Part shown: piece after piece, positions 27,523 to 36,235 of the stretch
Layout: each line of letters begins with the position of its first letter
Position numbering within the stretch: position 1 is the first letter of the stretch
NCBI GenBank assembly: GCA_021203305.1
Contig: JAJQBK010000026.1
Location: 22,045-86,044 of the forward strand
DNA length: 64,000 nt
From: Lachnospiraceae bacterium
GTDB lineage: Bacteria; Bacillota; Clostridia; Lachnospirales; Lachnospiraceae
Direction: 5' to 3'
The notes under the pieces: model-generated
Seen by the model: only the letters and a program-made list of their open reading frames with translations
Told to the model about the DNA's origin: nothing
The model's database searches: none
Program-made: the position numbers and the translations under genes

Positions 27523-30045
27523 CTATAAAACATGAATCACCGTCTGCGCAGGAAGCAGTCCCGCCCCATAAGCGCTGACCTTCACACGCCCTACCCCTGT
27601 CACAGCAAGCGCCACCGCGGCTTTTCCGTTGAATAAATGAATCCTGTCCCCGTCCCTTGGTTCCAGGCTCTGAATGTCTCCGTTGTCCACGCCCACGATA
27701 CGGGCCGGGCCTTCCACGACAAATTTCACAGACGCGCTCTCGCGCAAGACAGGGTTGTCGTCCTTGTCGTATGTGCGCACTTTCAACAGCATCTGATAAA
27801 AATCAGTCTCTTCCCGCTCCCTCTTTGTATAAGCACCGCGTTTCTGCTGCCGTTCATTTTCATCCGCGCTTCCGGCCTTCTCATACGGAGGAGTGCATAA
27901 CCTTTTCAGTGAAAGCTTCTGCTCCTCCCGCTCAAAGGAAAGCTTCACTGCCGGTCCCGGCGTCACCACCTCATGCCGACAGACCTCTTTTCCGTCCTTT
28001 AATCCAACCACCGTCACCTTCCCCGGCAAATAAGGCAGGTAACCCGTGATCGTCCGGTTGGGATATGCCGCCGTAGGCTTTAACAGAAATTCCTTTTCAT
28101 TGACAAAGAGCCGCACCTGCTCACAGTTCGTGGCGATCATATAGGGGATGACCACGCCCTGAAACTGCGGGAACTCCCAGTGCGTTTCATACCGGGGATA
28201 ATCCCATCCCTCCTTGGTGCCAAGGCAGGGAATGGTGTAGTCCATGACCGCGAACCGCACCATAGGCTCGCTTGTCCAATGGCTCTGATGCACCCAGGCG
28301 ATAGGGCGTTTCTCCATATCCGCGGAAAAAAGCGCGCCGGACCAGCCCCTGGAAGGCGCTCCCATGGACTCTCCCAGATAGTCGATGCCCGTCCAGATCA
28401 TACCGCCGATCACATAATCCCGCCTTTCCACGTCCCACCAGGGATTTTCATCGGAATAATTCTGCAGAATATGATCCTGCCCACGGAAATACATGAAAGT
28501 TTCCGTGCCCAGGATGGCCTTGTCCGGGATCAGCTCGTGTATCCGGTCATACCACTGCTCCTGATAATTGCAGGCGATCAGATCCACGCGATCCGCGATC
28601 AGTTTAATCTGCCTGACACGGTCGTCAATATCGTAGATTTCGCCCTCTTTCGCCTCATCCACGAATTTCTGGATGTCCACCACCTGCGACATATCTACTT
28701 CCTTCGTGGTCGGATAGGTAAAATGCGGGTTCATGGCCAGGGAAACCGGGCGCGTGGAGTCCAGCTCCTTCACCCGCTCCACATGCTGCTTCAGAATAGC
28801 CAGCATGGAGGGATAGGATTGATTCTCCACCTCATTGCCCACGCCCCAGAACAGAATACATGGGCGGTTGCGATCCCTTAACACCATGGCATCGATATCC
28901 CGCTGCCATTCCGTCTCGTGATAGCGGCCATAGGCACCACCGGTCCACTTGTCAAAGCACTCCTCGTACACATAGAAGCCCAGCTCATCGCACAAATCCA
29001 GCATTTCCGGCATATATAAGTGATGCGCCAGTCGCAGGGCATTGCAGCCGATCTCCTTTAAGCACAAAAGCCTCTCCCGCCAGATTTCGGGCTGCACCGC
29101 CGTCCCGAAGGAACCCGCCTCCTGGTGGACGCAGACTCCCTTGAGCTTCACGGATTCGCCGTTGATAAATAAGCCTTTTTCCGGGAATAATTTAACGTCT
29201 CGCAGGCCGATTCTCAGGGAGATTTCATCCCCCACTTCAACCAGCTGCAGCTTCAGGTCATACAACGCCGGATGTTCCGCGCTCCACAACTCCGGTTCCG
29301 GAATCGTCATCTGTATCACGCCGCAGCCCTCTGCGATATAAACCGGCCCTGTCCCAGCATTTTCAGCCGCCTTGCCCTCTTTCGTCTCCTCAAATTCTCC
29401 GGCACAATTTTTTTCAATATTTTCTTTACTGCCTCTGTCCCGGATATTCACATCCCTCAGCGACAGCACCGCCCTCACCGGCTGCTCCGTTCCAGTATGT
29501 ATCTCAAGCTCCGCTTTCTCTTTCTCCACCTGGGTAAGCACCTGTACCTTTTCCCGCTCCAGATGCACCTCCGGCAATACCTCCAGAAACGCCTTCCGGT
29601 AAATCCCCGCCCCGCTGTACCACCGGTCCGCGGGCAGAGCCGTGTTATCCACCTTCACCAGAATCCGATTTTTCCCGGGGCGAACCGCCTCCGTAATATC
29701 CAGTGCAAACGGACTGTAGCCGTATTTCCCGCCGCCCGTACAAATATCATTAACCCAGACGGTACTGTTCTCATAGACGCCGTCAAAACACAGACGGTAA
29801 ACCGCGCCAGGTAATACCTCATCCAGCACAAACTCCCTCTGATACCAGCCGATCCCCCAACGGTCAAAATACCCTTGCGCCGCCCCCTGTTTCATTTCCC
29901 TGTTAAAAGGACTCGCAATCTGCCAGTCATGCGGCAGCGTCACCGGGACATAATCCAGCTTCTCCGCCGCCTCCTTCTCCATCGGTTCAAAGCCCCGGTG
30001 CAGAGCAAATTTCCAGTTGTCATTCAGGTTGATTATTTTTCGCAT
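27523..30045 (-). CDS. Glycoside hydrolase family 2 (beta-galactosidase-type)
   Basis: An 840-residue GH2 enzyme. It has the N-terminal sugar-binding domain (LPHDWQI, GIGWYQREF, FDGVYENSTVWVND), immunoglobulin-like domain, TIM barrel and C-terminal beta domains. The acid/base motif is VGNE in LFWGVGNEVENQ and the nucleophile lies in LGTETFMYF; both are intact. Two charged inserts occur at residues ~199-235 and ~713-748. The ATG at 30045 follows AGGAAAGGG; a longer frame to 30099 has no site. It is the first gene of an operon with GH115, which suggests action on a decorated xylan or other glucuronate-containing oligosaccharide, for example removing terminal galactose. Substrate assignment is inference. 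Confidence 0.9.
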   Translation of the reverse strand: MRKIINLNDNWKFALHRGFEPMEKEAAEKLDYVPVTLPHDWQIASPFNREMKQGAAQGYFDRWGIGWYQREFVLDEVLPGAVYRLCFDGVYENSTVWVNDICTGGGKYGYSPFALDITEAVRPGKNRILVKVDNTALPADRWYSGAGIYRKAFLEVLPEVHLEREKVQVLTQVEKEKAELEIHTGTEQPVRAVLSLRDVNIRDRGSKENIEKNCAGEFEETKEGKAAENAGTGPVYIAEGCGVIQMTIPEPELWSAEHPALYDLKLQLVEVGDEISLRIGLRDVKLFPEKGLFINGESVKLKGVCVHQEAGSFGTAVQPEIWRERLLCLKEIGCNALRLAHHLYMPEMLDLCDELGFYVYEECFDKWTGGAYGRYHETEWQRDIDAMVLRDRNRPCILFWGVGNEVENQSYPSMLAILKQHVERVKELDSTRPVSLAMNPHFTYPTTKEVDMSQVVDIQKFVDEAKEGEIYDIDDRVRQIKLIADRVDLIACNYQEQWYDRIHELIPDKAILGTETFMYFRGQDHILQNYSDENPWWDVERRDYVIGGMIWTGIDYLGESMGAPSRGWSGALFSADMEKRPIAWVHQSHWTSEPMVRFAVMDYTIPCLGTKEGWDYPRYETHWEFPQFQGVVIPYMIATNCEQVRLFVNEKEFLLKPTAAYPNRTITGYLPYLPGKVTVVGLKDGKEVCRHEVVTPGPAVKLSFEREEQKLSLKRLCTPPYEKAGSADENERQQKRGAYTKREREETDFYQMLLKVRTYDKDDNPVLRESASVKFVVEGPARIVGVDNGDIQSLEPRDGDRIHLFNGKAAVALAVTGVGRVKVSAYGAGLLPAQTVIHVL

Positions 30046-30152
30046 ATGTAACCCTTTCCTGGGTGCCTTCGGCGACACATTTGCAGATATTCTCAACATA
30101 TCCGCCTACGATGACCCTAAATCGTTTTTTTGGCACTTCTATATATCTATAT

Positions 30153-31064
30153 TTACTCTCCAAAGAATCCGCTTTCCGCAATTTTTCTAATTACCATCAG
30201 CGTATCCTCATAACTCACACTCTCGTTCAACAATCTCACCGTAAGAACATTGTAATCCTCTTTATAAACATCTCTTTTCTCTATTTCTCTCAACAGTTTA
30301 GGGACATCCACTCCAGAAATTGCCGATGGGCATATTGTAGTTTTTGACCGTACCTCTCTCACTTCTTTGATCAAACCGCGAAAAGCCTCATCCATTGCCA
30401 CAAGAGGATACAGTTTATAAATATCATAAAGATGGCGGGAATGTCTTCTCACATTTCCCTGCAAATAATAGTCGCAAAGTGCAAATACCTTGTCAATCAA
30501 TGTACGTTCCAGGCTCTGTACCTTCATCTGAAAAACATCAAGCTGATATAATTCCAAAAGTGAGGGCGCTTCCATCTCAAATAAATCACCCATATAACTG
30601 TGAACCGGTAAAGTTACTGTAGGAAAGGAAATTTCTGAAAAAGATGTTTCCAACAGAACAGAAGGTTTGACAGCACCTGTCTGCCTGTTCAGCACAGAAT
30701 CATATGTCAACTCATATCGGTTATAATCCCGTCTGCTTCTGGTGTCCTCAATATTCGGTATTTCCAGGTTCAGCTCTTTTGCTATTCCGACGATCCCATA
30801 TTTTAATTTTTTCTTCTCGCTTTGCGATAATGTCTCATCTATTGTAATATCAATGTCCTCTGAAAACCTTGAAATGACACAATAGCACTTCTGCAATGAA
30901 GTGCCACCTTTAAAAACAGCATAATCAAACTGCTCCGAAAGCTTTTTCAGTATCATTGTCACATAGTAATCTTTCTCTATGATTTCCGGTTTCAGTCCGG
31001 TCTTAAACACGGCCAGATTGAGTGCTTCCGTAAACAGATCTCTGTTCTCATGCAGATATACCAT
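30153..31064 (-). CDS. AbiEii-family nucleotidyltransferase toxin
   Basis: A 303-residue protein of the AbiEii/MenT-like nucleotidyltransferase family, the toxin of type IV toxin-antitoxin systems that also act as abortive-infection phage defence. It has the core motif KGGTSLQKCY (GGTSL at residues 53-57) followed by RFSEDIDIT (SEDID at 68-72), the metal-binding and catalytic aspartates. ERTLIDKVFALCDYY and a conserved helical C-terminus follow. The start overlaps the antitoxin end by 17 bases. It is AT-richer than the adjoining glycosidase genes. The module looks intact. Confidence 0.92.
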   Translation of the reverse strand: MVYLHENRDLFTEALNLAVFKTGLKPEIIEKDYYVTMILKKLSEQFDYAVFKGGTSLQKCYCVISRFSEDIDITIDETLSQSEKKKLKYGIVGIAKELNLEIPNIEDTRSRRDYNRYELTYDSVLNRQTGAVKPSVLLETSFSEISFPTVTLPVHSYMGDLFEMEAPSLLELYQLDVFQMKVQSLERTLIDKVFALCDYYLQGNVRRHSRHLYDIYKLYPLVAMDEAFRGLIKEVREVRSKTTICPSAISGVDVPKLLREIEKRDVYKEDYNVLTVRLLNESVSYEDTLMVIRKIAESGFFGE

Positions 31065-31674
31065 TCAGCAGCCCCACCTCATACATATTTTTATAAATTT
31101 TATCCGGATAATACGCCAAATACTCCTTCAAATTTTCAAAGCTGATTTCACGTGCCTTCATATATGTCGTAAGTCTTTCCAGGCGCTCATCTCCATCCTT
31201 TTCAGAATAAAAATCAATCTCCTTTATCAGGTCCAACAGCTGCAGCTGCCGGTAATTCTCCTCTGTCACTTCCACCTTAGGCCTTCTGAGAATTACCGTG
31301 GAAGAAGCAAGCTTCACCTCCCGGTAATCATTCGTGGCCTTATTCGTCACAACTTCACAATTAACCGGAAGCTGCGTAGTAAGTCCCAGCTGATTCGCAA
31401 ATAAAATCCCCGTGATATAACCACACCGCCGATTGCCATCCTTCAAGTATTTCTGTTCAATTACCTTATCCTGGGAAAGCTGTGAACCGGACTGAAATAC
31501 AGATTTCTTTGGAATAAAGTAAATGCCTGTGTCATATCTTTTCACCATACCATTATCAGTCAGCTTCTTGATCTGCTGCCGAATACAATTCATCGACATC
31601 CCTTTGTATTGGATATCTGCAATAAAAATAGGTTCGCCTTCCCCGAATTCCTCTTTCAGATAATCATACAGCAT
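31048..31674 (-). CDS. AbiEi-type antitoxin / winged-helix regulator (DUF6088-like)
   Basis: A 208-residue protein encoded just before AbiEii. Its N-terminal ~75 residues form a winged helix-turn-helix (GMSMNCIRQQIKKLTDNGMVKRYDTGIYFIP). The C-terminal domain (CGYITGILFANQLGLTTQLPVNCEVVTNKA) is the antitoxin part, which in AbiE systems represses the promoter and counters the toxin. The ATG at 31674 follows GAGGTG; the frame runs 28 codons further upstream across the promoter and was trimmed. It ends 17 bases inside the toxin gene, so translation is coupled. Confidence 0.88.
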   Translation of the reverse strand: MLYDYLKEEFGEGEPIFIADIQYKGMSMNCIRQQIKKLTDNGMVKRYDTGIYFIPKKSVFQSGSQLSQDKVIEQKYLKDGNRRCGYITGILFANQLGLTTQLPVNCEVVTNKATNDYREVKLASSTVILRRPKVEVTEENYRQLQLLDLIKEIDFYSEKDGDERLERLTTYMKAREISFENLKEYLAYYPDKIYKNMYEVGLLNGISA

Positions 31675-31726
31675 GATCCCGTTCACCTCCCGCAAAAATA
31701 TTTTTGAAGAGATTTTCTTCTGTTTT

Positions 31727-31755
31727 ATTATATCTGTCTGCGAAGCATTTTGCAA
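31727..31755 (-). promoter_or_regulatory. Consensus promoter of the AbiE operon
   Basis: Minus strand TTGCAA (31755-31750), 17-base spacer, TATAAT (31732-31727). The predicted start is about 45 bases before the antitoxin ATG at 31674. Confidence 0.7.
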
Positions 31756-31821
31756 CATTATTATTTACACTATCAACTATTATTTCTGTTATACAGCTAC
31801 GCTCTTATAGATCGAAAATTT

Positions 31822-32925
31822 TTACTTTCGTTTTTTCTCCATAGCCTCTTCCAACTCCGCGCACATCAGCAAAAACGCACCCACCCCGTGCAGATCATTT
31901 GTACTGCAGGGCCGCTCACAGTAAAAACGGTAATCTCCCACTCCGGTACCGACACAGACATGGTTGACCAGAAGGTCCTCGCCGTCCCATTCCAGGTTTC
32001 TCACCACCCCATCAAATGCTCTTTGAGCTGCATCAAGCGCCTCTTCCCCCATCAGGCCGGTTCCCGCCGCACGGGCCAGCCCCGCCGCAAACAGGCAGGA
32101 GCAGGAATTTTCCAGCCAGTTACCCTCCTCGCCGCCTTTATTGACCACCTGATACCAGCGGCCGTCCTCGCTCTGGAAACGCATCACGCTTTCCAGCAGG
32201 TCCTTTACCACGGCAGCCAACGCCTGATAACCAGCCTGTCCCGGCTCCATCTGCGCCATCACATCCTGTACGCCCACCGGCACCCAGCCGATGGATCTTC
32301 CCCAGAATTCCGGCGCGAGTCCGGTTTCAGGATCACACCAGGGCGCCTTATGGCTCTCATCCCAGGCGTGATACCACAGGCCGGTCTTTTCATCCCGGGT
32401 ATGCTCCCGCATCAGCAGAATTTCCTTCACAATCTCTTCCATCGGTTCCGGCTGATCAAAGCGCCTGGCATACTCCGCCGCGAAAGGTCCCAGCATATAG
32501 AGCCCGTCCAGCCACATCTGCCGTTGAAACCCTACTTTATGATAAAAGCCGCCGCACTCACAGCGCGGAATATCCTTAATCTGCGCCGCCACATTGTTAA
32601 GGCACGCCAGGTATTTTTCATCCCCGGTCGCGTCCAGCAACGTATAGAGCAAAATTCCCGGCTGAATATCATCCAGATCCGCATGTGCATATTCTTTGAT
32701 TTTACCATCCGCCGTAAATACCGAGTCCACCCATTCCGCAACGTAATCCAGGTACGCCCGATCGCCCGTCAGCCGCCAGGTCTTTAGTACACCGGACAGA
32801 AAAACGCCCTGATGGTAATGAAAATGTCCTTTCGGCGGCAGATCAGCCGCGACATATTTTCGCATCATGGTATCGCAGGCACTGCGAGCGTAGTCAAGCG
32901 GCGTCAAAGTGGCTGATGTTTTCAT
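31822..32925 (-). CDS. Glycoside hydrolase family 105 (unsaturated glucuronyl/galacturonyl hydrolase)
   Basis: A 367-residue cytoplasmic (alpha/alpha)6-barrel enzyme that removes the unsaturated uronic acid left by pectin or polysaccharide lyases. GH105/GH88-type motifs are seen: HYHQGVFLSGV, DDIQPG, QMWLDGLYM (the aspartate is the likely catalytic residue), EFWGRSIGWVPV and GNWLENSCSCLFAAGLARA. Length is typical. The ATG at 32925 follows GGAAGGA; a frame extension upstream was trimmed. It has no adjacent partner on its strand, since the flanks are AbiE and gene debris. A role in rhamnogalacturonan use fits rhaD and GH78 in the window. Confidence 0.93.
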   Translation of the reverse strand: MKTSATLTPLDYARSACDTMMRKYVAADLPPKGHFHYHQGVFLSGVLKTWRLTGDRAYLDYVAEWVDSVFTADGKIKEYAHADLDDIQPGILLYTLLDATGDEKYLACLNNVAAQIKDIPRCECGGFYHKVGFQRQMWLDGLYMLGPFAAEYARRFDQPEPMEEIVKEILLMREHTRDEKTGLWYHAWDESHKAPWCDPETGLAPEFWGRSIGWVPVGVQDVMAQMEPGQAGYQALAAVVKDLLESVMRFQSEDGRWYQVVNKGGEEGNWLENSCSCLFAAGLARAAGTGLMGEEALDAAQRAFDGVVRNLEWDGEDLLVNHVCVGTGVGDYRFYCERPCSTNDLHGVGAFLLMCAELEEAMEKKRK

Positions 32926-33125
32926 ACGGAAATCCTTCCTTTCTGATCTCTCCCTGCTTTTCGTAATATCTGATTTGGTTTCCCGATTCAAGGTCTGAAA
33001 ATTTCATCCCCTTTGTCCCATCATTCTAATCCCGCCCGTCTGTTGTTTCCAACCTTTTTCCGGCAGTTTTTCCCTCATTTTGACCATTTATCCGAGACCG
33101 GACTTTTTATCTCGCATAATTTACT

Positions 33126-33785
33126 TTGCTTCTGCGGCAGGCCGCCTTTAATCCCCATTTTCTGTTTAATACACTGGAAATGCTCAAAAACAAAAGCTAT
33201 CTCAACGGGGATACGGAAACCAGCGATCTGATCAGCCAGCTGGCAGCCCTGTTCCGCGGCCTGATCAACACAAAGGTATTTATTTCCGTGAAGGAGGAGC
33301 TTGCCTTCGCGAACCGCTACCTCACGCTTATGAGCGCCCGCTACGGGGACTGTGTGGAGAGCGACTACGATATTCCCAGTGAACTGCTGAACTACGGCAT
33401 CATCCGCAATGTTTTCCAGCTTCTCATTGAAAATTATTTTGTACACGGCTTTAGCGCCGACGCCGAAAAGACACGCCGGATTCTTCTCTCCGGAAAATCC
33501 ACGGACGCGACTCATATGATTTTCTGTGTGACAGATAACGGAACCGGTTTATCCGCCGAAGATATGCAGATTTTAAATGAGAAAATCCAGGAGCCGATCC
33601 GGCATGGAGAAAAGCATTACGGATTAAAAAATCTGAACCAGCGGCTGAAGCTTTTCTACGGCCCCGACTGTGGTGTGAAGGTTCTGCCCGGTATGGACGG
33701 CGGGCTCTGCGTGCAGATAACCATGCGAAAGATGACGGTGGAGGAGTATGAGAGTACGGTGGAGAAGGGCGAGGCCATCCTTTGA
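33126..33785 (+). pseudogene. C-terminal fragment of a LytS/YesM-type sensor histidine kinase
   Basis: About 219 residues covering only the end of a two-component kinase. The frame opens at FNPHFLFNTLEMLKNKSY, the phospho-acceptor histidine box of the His_kinase family. The HATPase part follows (LLIENYFVHG as N box, DNGTGLSAEDM as G1 box, HYGLKNLNQRLKLFYG). The membrane anchor, sensor and HAMP regions are absent upstream, where no related coding sequence was found. No good ribosome binding site precedes the TTG at 33126. It is most likely a relic joined to other fragments at 33.79 kb, not a working kinase. Confidence 0.75.
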
Positions 33786-33788
33786 AAA

Positions 33789-33896
33789 TACCCGCTGCAC
33801 ACCAAGCAGAGTCAGGTAATGGTCCGGGATACCGCCTAATATAATGAACGCGATCCGCGGCCCGAAGAGCAGGGTAAATTTTCCATTTACACTACC
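33789..33896 (-). pseudogene. C-terminal fragment of a DUF308 membrane protein
   Basis: On the minus strand this segment encodes GKFTLLFGPRIAFIILGG and then LLGVQRVF. It closely matches the end of the intact DUF308 protein at 36753-37292 (GFILPFEPRIAFITLGG...LLGVDSVW). Only about 36 residues remain, fused in frame to the end of the neighbouring ATPase relic. It is the scar of a deletion or recombination that joined two genes. Confidence 0.7.
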
Positions 33897-34956
33897 GCCT
33901 CCACCAGCACCTTCTCCATTTATAATCGGTTTCAGAAAAAGCATGAAATAACGTCTCCCTGCGTCCTCAAGAAAGGTCTCATCCCTGTCGCCACATAGCT
34001 CGTCAAAGCTTTCCGCAAATTTCTCCAGGATTCGTCTGACATTCAGGTGTCCGCCAACTACAAATTGATTTTTTTCACGCGCCCCGGCATCATATATTCT
34101 GCTTCCCACATATTCTTCCGACATAAACCAATTATAAAGCACCGCCTCAAAAATGCGATTCGAAATAACCGCGCTTCCGTTTTTATTTTTGACAAAGCCA
34201 AACATTGCAGCAATCTCAATGTAATCATTCATGGACGAATATGGTACGGGCTTTCCTGTAAACAAAAGATCGTACAGAACGCTTCTCAATTCGGGGAACT
34301 CCTTCAGTTTCCCCTTCATGGACTGAAACAATGAATTGGATTCATTCTCCAGAAGCTTTACCGCCTCCAGGATTCCTTCCTTTGTCCATGCGCTTTTCCT
34401 GTCCGGAAACCGCTCATTTCCTGAAATCTGCTCATCCACAAATTTGCACAGCCGTGAGGTCAGATAATAAAATCGCAGCTGGGCCAGAAAGTCTATGAAC
34501 ACCTGATTGTTCGAGGCAGAATCCACCTCATCGATCATCAAAACAACCGGCTTCTCCGTTTCCCTGCAAAGATTGACAAGAGAAAGAAACAGCATTGACA
34601 ATGTGGCATGCTCCACCTGATTATCCGCATAGCTCACCAATTCTTCCCGCGCCTCCGTTGGCAATCCGCTCCAGATATCAGAATTTGCCGCGCAAACGCC
34701 GCCGCAAAACGCTCTTCTGACGCAAAATCCGCATAACTGAATCCCTGAAAATCCAGGCTGATCACAAGATACACTTCCTGTAAGTATTCCGCCAGAGCAT
34801 TAAGCATCGTAGTCTTTCCATACTGTCTCGCCCTGTTAATGGTAAAATATTTCCTTCATCCACCATATTCTTAATTTCTTTCAGCCTGTTTGTCAAGTCA
34901 ACCATATAATGAAGTTCCGGATCACAACATCCGTCAGTATTAAAGACTCTTCCCAT
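33897..34956 (-). pseudogene. AAA-like ATPase gene, multiply frameshifted and C-terminally truncated
   Basis: A relic of the gut-bacterial AAA-like ATPase family. It starts MGRVFNTDGCCDPELHYMVDL (34956, with GGGGTG upstream). The frame breaks at GGAAATATTTTACC near 34850, where one extra T would restore the Walker A reading TINRARQYGKTTML. A second break near 34680 separates SYADFASEERFAAAFARQI from LPTEAREELVSYADNQ. The remaining frame runs through VVLMIDEVDSASNNQVF (Walker B) to YFMLFLKPIINGEG and then passes into the DUF308 fragment. The C-terminal nuclease-like part is lost. It is clearly non-functional. Confidence 0.8.
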
Positions 34957-35068
34957 CTGCTTTCTCACCCCGCTTCTTTTTACTTATGGACAAGCTGTTT
35001 TTATTATTATAAAGCCATCCATTCTATTTTCCAACTCATTTTCGGCCTTTTAGCCAGTTTTTTTTATT

Positions 35069-35869
35069 TCAACCATTATTCTCCTCTTCTCCTATTTTCA
35101 ACCCACTTTGGTAATTGCAAACCGACCCTCCCGTCGTCTCCCCCGCGTTCCACCCCACCTCATTATAGGCGGCCTGATAATAATGGAACGCGTCTTTCAT
35201 CAGGCCCCGTTCCTTCATACCCGCGAATTCTGTGGATACCATAGTCACACCGGCAATCCTCTCCGGAATCTGATCCTGCGCGTCCATGATTTCCTGATAG
35301 CTAATCCGCTCCAGCCCATTATAATGACCAATGCGGATAAGAAAGCACTGCTCCACGCCAAGGTTCTGCATGTGGTTCCAAAACATCTCGAAGCAGCGAA
35401 TATACTCCCCGCCGCTCATGTGATGATCTCCGTCCGTCTCCCCCTGGCACCAAACAAGAAAAGTATGCCTGACGTCAATATGGTTCCGGGCCAGCAAATT
35501 TCGGGCATTGCCAAGCCGCCGTTCCACATCCTTCATAAACGGAGCCCCCGGCAGCCACTGCAAAATGGAGGATCCTCCTTTGGATGCCGAAATGCCCACA
35601 ACCGGCGTTTTTGTCCGCTGATAATACGCGTTCACAAAAGAAGTGACCAAAGAACCGGTCTTCATGACGCCGTCATCAATTCCTTCCGGGTCATTTTCCG
35701 CCCTGCCGAAAGGCTCCTCCAGCGGCGACAGGCGATCCGGCGCAGTAATCGCCCGATACTCGTAACCCGCCCCCTCTATCGCCCGTGGTGCAGACTGCGG
35801 CCACCGCTCACAGGTTACGCCGCGTCCCGCCATATTGGATTGTCCCATAAACAAAATCAGATCGACCAT
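35069..35869 (-). CDS. SGNH carbohydrate esterase, CE6/sialate O-acetylesterase-like
   Basis: A 266-residue esterase of the SASA family (carbohydrate esterase 6-like), expected to remove acetyl groups from xylan oligosaccharides or similar sugars. The nucleophile serine S11 is in FMGQSNMAG. A second block is SASKGGSSILQW, then VWCQGETDG, and the C-terminal DAFHYYQAAYNEVG carries the Asp-His pair. No signal peptide is evident, so it is cytoplasmic. It lies downstream of the XRE antitoxin but is separated from it by a terminator-like hairpin. It would cooperate with GH115, GH3 and GH2 in the window on acetylated glucuronoxylan fragments (inference). Confidence 0.87.
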   Translation of the reverse strand: MVDLILFMGQSNMAGRGVTCERWPQSAPRAIEGAGYEYRAITAPDRLSPLEEPFGRAENDPEGIDDGVMKTGSLVTSFVNAYYQRTKTPVVGISASKGGSSILQWLPGAPFMKDVERRLGNARNLLARNHIDVRHTFLVWCQGETDGDHHMSGGEYIRCFEMFWNHMQNLGVEQCFLIRIGHYNGLERISYQEIMDAQDQIPERIAGVTMVSTEFAGMKERGLMKDAFHYYQAAYNEVGWNAGETTGGSVCNYQSGLKIGEEENNG

Positions 35870-35890
35870 TATTTCCTCATTTACATTCAG

Positions 35891-35941
35891 AAAAGCGTGG
35901 ACATAAAAAGTAAGCCGCGCCTACGTCTCTCACGCTTTTTT
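35891..35941 (-). terminator. Hairpin after the XRE antitoxin
   Basis: AAAAGCGTG (35891-35899) pairs with CACGCTTTT (35931-35939). The minus-strand product ends in a short U run. It separates the antitoxin from the esterase gene. Confidence 0.55.
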
Positions 35942-36235
35942 CTATTGCTTCTCCGGCAGCGGCACCACCGCCAGCGTTTTCCCCAGCGCCGCCAGCACCT
36001 TCAGAATCGTGTCAAGCTGGGGACTGGTGTAGCCCTTCTCCATTCTGGCAATCACCGGCTGCTTTACGCCGCTCAATTCCTCCAGCCTTTTCTGGCTGAT
36101 TCCCATCTCCTGTCTCGCTTTTATAATTTCCCCGATCAGAGCAACCCGCAGATCACTCTCAGCAATTTCCCCCGGTGTAAATATCTCATTACGGACATCA
36201 TCCCAATTTTTTCCAATCGCACTGTTACTTTCCAT
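35942..36235 (-). CDS. XRE-family HTH antitoxin (HigA-like)
   Basis: A 97-residue protein with a helix-turn-helix at residues ~35-80 (IKARQEMGISQKRLEELSGVKQPVIARMEKGYTSPQLDTILKVLAALG). This is typical of HigA/XRE antitoxins paired with Gp49-like toxins. The ATG at 36235 follows AAGGGGG and overlaps the stop of the upstream toxin relic (TAATG). The protein itself is intact, while the toxin is disrupted by a nonsense codon and a frameshift. It may survive as a plain repressor or as an anti-addiction gene against other HigB-type toxins. Confidence 0.88.
   Translation of the reverse strand: MESNSAIGKNWDDVRNEIFTPGEIAESDLRVALIGEIIKARQEMGISQKRLEELSGVKQPVIARMEKGYTSPQLDTILKVLAALGKTLAVVPLPEKQ

Noticed and set aside
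31750..32787. 345-codon plus-strand frame
   Set aside because: Opposite GH105, whose motifs are clear.
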